Source: Rhizomys pruinosus (taxonomy: Eukaryota; Chordata; Mammalia; Rodentia; Spalacidae). From it: 64,000 nt of DNA. Below are positions 59,168-64,000 of this stretch, piece by piece. The DNA lies in the NCBI GenBank assembly GCA_009823505.1, contig VZQC01001595.1:1591755-1655754 (forward strand), read 5' to 3'. Under the pieces are notes generated by a model. The model was given only the letters and a program-made list of their open reading frames with translations, searched no databases and was not told the origin of the DNA. A program made the position numbers and the translations under genes. The stretch's first letter is position 1. Every line of letters begins with the position of its first letter.

Positions 59168-60582
59168 TTAAGCTATGATAAGTCAAATCCTTTTTTAACA
59201 GAAAGACTGAAAGAAGGCAGCATTATAGGGAGAGGTCCAAAGAGCTGAGCAAGATGGTTCATGGAAATCTCTTTTTACTTTGACTGCTTCCAACAGCAAG
59301 CTTGCCTTAACTAGCCAACCATTTGATCTTTAAGGTGTTTTATTTTCTCCACCTGATTTATAAATAGAGATGATATAATATATTCCTTTAAAATGTTTTT
59401 TCTTAATTTATACAGCACAATTTGTATGGAAATGCTATCTTTATGTATAACTCTAAGACTGCTTCAGGACTATCACCAGACATCAGTGAAGTCCCAGGAA
59501 CAGTAAAGTGACACCAATTCTGGGTCAAAAGATGTAAATTGCCTACTTTGATGCTATTACTCATCATTTACCTATAATGAGATGTCATGCTATACTCTAT
59601 AAATATATACAACTCATATATTAACCAAATGTTTGGAAAAAAATTAAAAAAACATAGTCCAGTAGTGGCAATAATACTTAAAATTTTGTTTAAGTGATAT
59701 TTTAGTGAATTCTACAATAGAGTTTGAGACTGCAGAGAAGGATGACTTCATAATGGTTTGAACAGATCATATTTATAACTTTAAATAAATTTTCTATGTG
59801 CTACTTTCAATGGTTTAAGGCATTTTTATTAATTATAATGGCTCTATCCTGAACCATTAAGAGGGGTGATAAAGCAATCAAAGAAAATCCAAATCCTTTC
59901 TAGATATGATTTAACCTTTCTTTTTTTGTCTGACTGAATAAATGAAACTTATTATCCATGCACCACCACGCCCAGCTGTGAACTGCCCATTTTGCAATCT
60001 GTTTAATAACTCCCAGTATCAGAGGCTACAGAGTTAATTCATAGAGAACATGAGAGAGTTTGCAATGCAATGAGGGTTGTTACATAGCTTTCTTTTTACA
60101 TGACTCTGGCTGAGTATATAAAAATCTATTAGGTGCATTATCATTTATATGCAGATTTTCTATATTCAAATAAAATGTGTACTTCTAACCTTACAAGACT
60201 TTCTTCCTAATTAAGGGAACATAAGGCTTTGTGGATTTAAAGAATTAAAAAGGTTTTAAATTGTTTTAAAGATATAGTTTTTAAATAATAAGAAATCTTT
60301 TCCTAGTTTTCAAGGAAGGATTTTCAAGCAAAAATGCTGATTTTATTTCTAAGAACTGGCATTAAGAGTATGCATTTCCCATTTTAAAACAATCTCATTT
60401 ATAAGCATAATGTAAAATAAAGTATCTCAAAAATTAATTTTCAAGCATTCAATCTAAAAACACTAAGAGGTGCTACTAATTTAAAATTTCATTCTAATAA
60501 AGTATCTGAGTCATAGTCTCACTTGTAATTTAGCAGAAGGGTAATTCAGAGCTGGAATAGCACAGTTGAGCATTAGTTCTCA
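59168..60582. other. Intronic sequence, one short B1 relic
   Basis: Mostly unique-looking. tgcaccaccacgcccagctg at 59959-59978 looks like a small left-over of a B1 complement. Confidence 0.5.
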
Positions 60583-60716
60583 GACAGGCATTGTGGTTTC
60601 TACTTGAAATTCCAGAAAGTGGAGGCAGGAGGATGGTGAGTGTAATGCTAGCTGGGGCTACCTACCAAGTTCTTACCCAGATTGAGACACATGGAGAGCC
60701 TTGTCTCAGAGAACCA
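60583..60716 (+). mobile_element. Old B1-like SINE, plus strand
   Basis: acaggcattgtggtttctac, tggaggcaggaggatggtga, tagctggggctacctaccaa and ccttgtctcagagaacc keep the B1 order with heavy divergence. Confidence 0.6.
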
Positions 60717-62562
60717 AGGGAGGCAGATGTTCCATCCCTTGGGTACTGTTGCTGCCAGGTGGTTTTGTGCAATTCCCCACTCCGAAGGCTTCTGTGGGGC
60801 TGGCTCCTGCTGCTTCACATTCTAGCCTGCCATCTCTGCTGCTGCTGCTGATCTCTTGGCTCTCAAAGGCTCTGGGCCAGCATTGTGACCCTTGTCTTTC
60901 AGTTGTCATATCTGTCCTCTGAAGTTATATGACCCCAAGTTAGGTTTTTTTATTATGAACACTCATACTGAAATTATTAGCATCTGTCTAAAGGTTTCAG
61001 AAATATTCCACTGCCAAACACAGAGATTTTTCTCTTATGAGTGATGACTGTTGACCTATAAAGTGAAGAATTATTGGGGGCACATAGTATATATACATGC
61101 CATTAATTTATTCATTTCTTTTATACCTGGTTATTGAATGTGGTTTTTATGTTAAAAATGATCTGAAGGTATACACTAGTGATGAAGGAGAAGCAACATG
61201 TATAAGCATGTCTTTTTTTGAAAGATTAAAATGTATGTCTGACCAATGCTGAATGGTATAAGAAATATAAATAAATTTCTCGAGGTACAAATTGTTTTGC
61301 TATGCCAACCACTTTTTTCAGTGTTAATTCTTAAGCTGCAAAAAATAAATGATAAAAAAGTAGGCTACTTATACTAATTTGATTGAAAAAATTGGCCAGT
61401 TCAATGATGTTAGTTTGAATTTAATTATACATAAACTGAAAGCTAGCTTATGTTTTCTCTTTTGTATTTAATGGGATGTAGTACCTTAGGATTATCCACA
61501 CAGCTCATGTCATATTTCATTTTCTAACCTTCCAAACTTGGATCCTTATTAGGCTAATTCTGTGAACCTACTGTTTATGATGTCATTACTATTTTATTCA
61601 GTTGAAATAAATTAAAATTCTACTGTGCTCAACAGGCTTTTTCAGTGTGGCCTATTTGGAACAGATACTGAACAAATGAGAAAGCACTATATGCTTCTGA
61701 CTGCAGTGGTTGAAATCTTCCTCATTAGTTGCATACACTTTTGAGCTTTCACTGTTTGAGAGCATGGGGTTGACACAACAGTTAACTAACAGTGTTAGTG
61801 AATTTCAGTGTCTAAGATCACATTTATAACTAAAATTTAAGACTCTAATAAGATGTAACAGGAAATGAAATGCCACAATAAAAACTAAACAAAGGGTGTA
61901 ATTGATATTATGTGTCATAAAGGTCAATTATCTGTATTCTGGGCAACTGAAGAGCAGGAAAATTGAAACTTATGCTGAACTGATGTGACTTGCATTTCAG
62001 AAATGAGAAAAATCAACACTGAGAAACAGAAAGTAATGGGACAAAGGAAACAGTGATCCATGGATTACAGTTCAGTTTTGTGGACTAACATCTTGTGGTT
62101 ACAAAGCAAAGTGTTCTTGTTTTATAGACAAGTAAACTCATGAATAATCCAGGACATGAGGATAAGTTGAGGGTTAACTTTAGTGTGTGATACCCTGGGT
62201 CTGAACAAGACAGAATGAATGACTGCTTTGCAATCATAGCTCTCTGATAAGTAAGGCAATTGACTGATAAGTAAGGCAATATGAATTCTCAGAGATAATA
62301 TTTAAGTTGAAGGCAAAAAGCAACTGGATCACAAAATACAATTATATGTAATTCTGGATACTTTATAAAACCATCTAATATAGAGAGAAGAGGTGAAAGA
62401 GAATCTTATGATGGATGACACAACCAGGAATGGAAGGTCACTCTAGATCTCTGGCCATTAACTTAGATATAGACAGATATATACTCTCATTCCAGAACTA
62501 TGTTTTTTACAAGTTTCTTGTTGTAACATGAGTCTACTTTTGAAAGATTACAAATAAGTCTT
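60717..62562. other. Intronic sequence, no feature recognised
   Basis: Includes a short GC-richer piece at 60720-60920, otherwise AT-rich. A 17 bp direct repeat ctgataagtaaggcaat occurs at about 62244-62280. Confidence 0.5.
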
Positions 62563-62712
62563 GTATGGTATGGCCTAACTTAAATCTCAGTACTCTAGAG
62601 ATATAGGTAAGCAAATCTCTGTGAGATTTAGGGCAGCCTACTCTACATAACAAGTTCCAGGCCAGTAGACACTACAGGGAGCCTCTATTTCAATCTCATC
62701 CTTGCAAAAATA
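62563..62712 (+). mobile_element. Old B1 SINE, plus strand
   Basis: tatggtatggcctaacttaa, ctctgtgagatttagggcag, agttccaggccagtagacac, tacagggagcctctatttca. The duplication that follows begins in the middle of it. Confidence 0.7.
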
Positions 62713-62936
62713 ATCCAAATAAAAACTTGATATCAATTAAATAAATAATGTATTTGATACCTATAATGGAAATTAAGATATGAAAAGAAGATAGATATGT
62801 GCATTTTCCCAACAAAACTCTTAAAATTATACCAAGACATCACTTGTCTAGGATAAACCATTTGAGAATATATTCTATCAGATTATATTAATAACTATCA
62901 TACATGGAAAGAAGACTGGTATTAAAACAGAATGAA

Positions 62937-63140
62937 AAAATAAATGTTTTCATCACTAATAGGCACCTGATGTCAAAAATAAGGCAAGATAAGGAAATAA
63001 GAGAGCTAGTTGGAAAACAAGAGGTCAAATTATCCCTTTTAGTAGATGATGTAATGTTATACCTAAGAGATGCCAAAAATTCCACCAGAAAACTCCTAGA
63101 AATATTAACACTTTCAGTAAAGTGTCAAAATCAATAGCCT
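62937..63140 (+). mobile_element. Old L1 ORF2 fragment, plus strand (copy 1)
   Basis: Translates to a degenerate reverse transcriptase stretch with [20 protein letters not shown]. The FADD motif reads LVDD here. A short isolated piece of an old L1. Confidence 0.85.
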
Positions 63141-63304
63141 TTCTAAATAAAAATACCAAGGAATTGAGAAAGAGTACATGGAAATCCTCCCATTCACGAT
63201 AGCTTCAAAAACTTATTGTCATACTGTAAGCATAGCCAAATACTCAGTATGGAGATTTTCCCAAGACGGTCATATACCTAGATGATTGTAATTTTTATTA
63301 AGTG

Positions 63305-63306
<2 letters not shown>

Positions 63307-63344
<38 letters not shown>
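63307..63344 (+). repeat. (AT)n microsatellite at duplication junction
   Basis: AT dinucleotides lying exactly between the two copies of the direct duplication. Confidence 0.95.
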
Positions 63345-63348
<4 letters not shown>

Positions 63349-63349
<1 letters not shown>

Positions 63350-64000
63350 AAGTTCCAGGCCAGTAGACACTACAGGGAGCCTCTATTTCAATCTCATCCT
63401 TGCAAAAATAATCCAAATAAAAACTTGATATCAATTAAATAAATAATGTATTTGATACCTATATTGGAAATTAAGATAGAAAAGAAGATAGATATGTGCA
63501 TTTTCCCAACAAAACTCTTAAAATTATACCAAGACATCACTTGTCTAGGATAAACCATTTGAGAATATATTCTATCAGATTATATTAATAACTATCATAC
63601 ATGGAAAGAAGACTGGTATTAAAACAGAATGAAAAAATAAATGTTTTCATCACTAATAGGCACCTGATGTCAAAAATAAGGCAAGAAAGGAAATAAGAGA
63701 GCTAGTTGGAAAACAAGAGGTCAAATTATCCCTTTTAGTAGATGATGTAATGTTATACCTAAGAGATGCCAAAAATTCCACAGAAAACTCCTAGAAATAT
63801 TAACACTTTCAATAAAGTGTCAAATCAATAGCCTTTCTAAATAAAAATACCAAGGAATTGAGAAAGAGTACATGGAAATCCTCCCATTCACGATAGCTTC
63901 AAAAACTTATTGTCATACTGTAAGCATAGCCAAATACTCAGTATGAGATTTTCCCAAGACGGTCATATACCTAGATAATTGTAATTTTTATAATGAAATA
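63349..64000 (+). repeat. 698 bp direct duplication, copy 2 (runs off window)
   Basis: Repeats 62651 onward at an offset of 698 with a few substitutions and single-base losses, up to the window end. Confidence 0.93.
63635..63838 (+). mobile_element. Old L1 ORF2 fragment, plus strand (copy 2)
   Basis: Second copy of the reverse transcriptase fragment at 62937-63140, with frameshifting single-base losses. Confidence 0.83.

Larger units (their letters stand above)
62651..63348 (+). repeat. 698 bp direct duplication, copy 1
   Basis: Contains the right half of a B1, unique sequence, an L1 reverse transcriptase fragment (62900-63140) and an (AT)n tract (63307-63344) at its end. Confidence 0.93.
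1..64000 (-). other. Edil3: EDIL3 intronic context (one exon, large flanking introns)
   Basis: The window appears to lie inside the EDIL3 gene, transcribed on the minus strand. The basis is the single exon at 16337-16492. The human protein, as I recall it, continues for about 49 residues after this exon, and I found no match to that last coding part below 16337. I also found no upstream exon above 16492. So the low-coordinate side should be the last intron and the high-coordinate side the preceding intron, at least 47 kb long, consistent with EDIL3 being a several-hundred-kb gene. The exon is seen directly; the intron assignment is inference. Confidence 0.75.

Overview
This window is vertebrate nuclear DNA from a muroid rodent. 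It is AT-rich, almost devoid of coding sequence, and full of rodent-specific SINEs (B1, derived from 7SL RNA; B2, derived from a tRNA; and B3-type), rodent LINE-1 copies, a URR1-type hAT transposon and one endogenous retrovirus. The young B2 copies keep a canonical tRNA-like B box (ggttcgatccc). From memory the house mouse consensus differs there, so I favour a muroid other than house mouse or rat, but cannot name the species.

The only real gene evidence is one intact exon on the minus strand at 16337-16492. It encodes 52 residues of the second discoidin (F5/8 type C) domain of EDIL3 (DEL-1), a secreted integrin-binding matrix protein. Both splice sites are good and the exon is phase 0 at each end. 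I found no other EDIL3 exon, so positions 1-16336 look like the last intron and 16493-64000 like part of the preceding intron. Nothing here resembles an operon, CRISPR array, structural RNA gene or bacterial system. The reported open reading frames are either transposon debris or chance.

Layout: 1265-1690 is an L1 3' end. 1710-4571 is a 1.4 kb unit present twice, with a single N at the seam, probably a false assembly duplication. 5.5-16.2 kb holds scattered B1/B2/B3 copies and an old LINE-like repeat. 16.3 kb is the EDIL3 exon. 18.3-23.3 kb has a B1 nested in a B2 tail, LINE 3' ends and microsatellites. 23.8-28.0 kb is a long degenerate L1 on the plus strand. 29.5 kb has a rodent repeat broken by a second N. 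33.6 kb is the URR1-type element. 34.1-36.3 kb is an L1 with an inverted 5' part and a broken B1 inside it. 39.6-41.8 kb is a SINE hub ending in a fold-back rearrangement. 42.3-45.4 kb is a second inverted (twin-primed) L1 with a 27 bp target duplication. 46.4-46.7 kb is a B2 followed by a perfect 82 bp palindrome. 46.7-56.2 kb is mostly plain intron. 56.5-59.2 kb is a minus-strand ERV with two LTRs and integrase remnants. 62.65-64.0 kb is another direct duplication, running off the window.

The most interesting signals are structural: perfect palindromes and fold-backs at SINE insertion sites, two twin-primed L1s, and two L1 copies sharing the same loss of a catalytic Asp. I did not find a convincing new biological system. 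Several duplications carry many single-base homopolymer differences, so part of the structure may be assembly noise.
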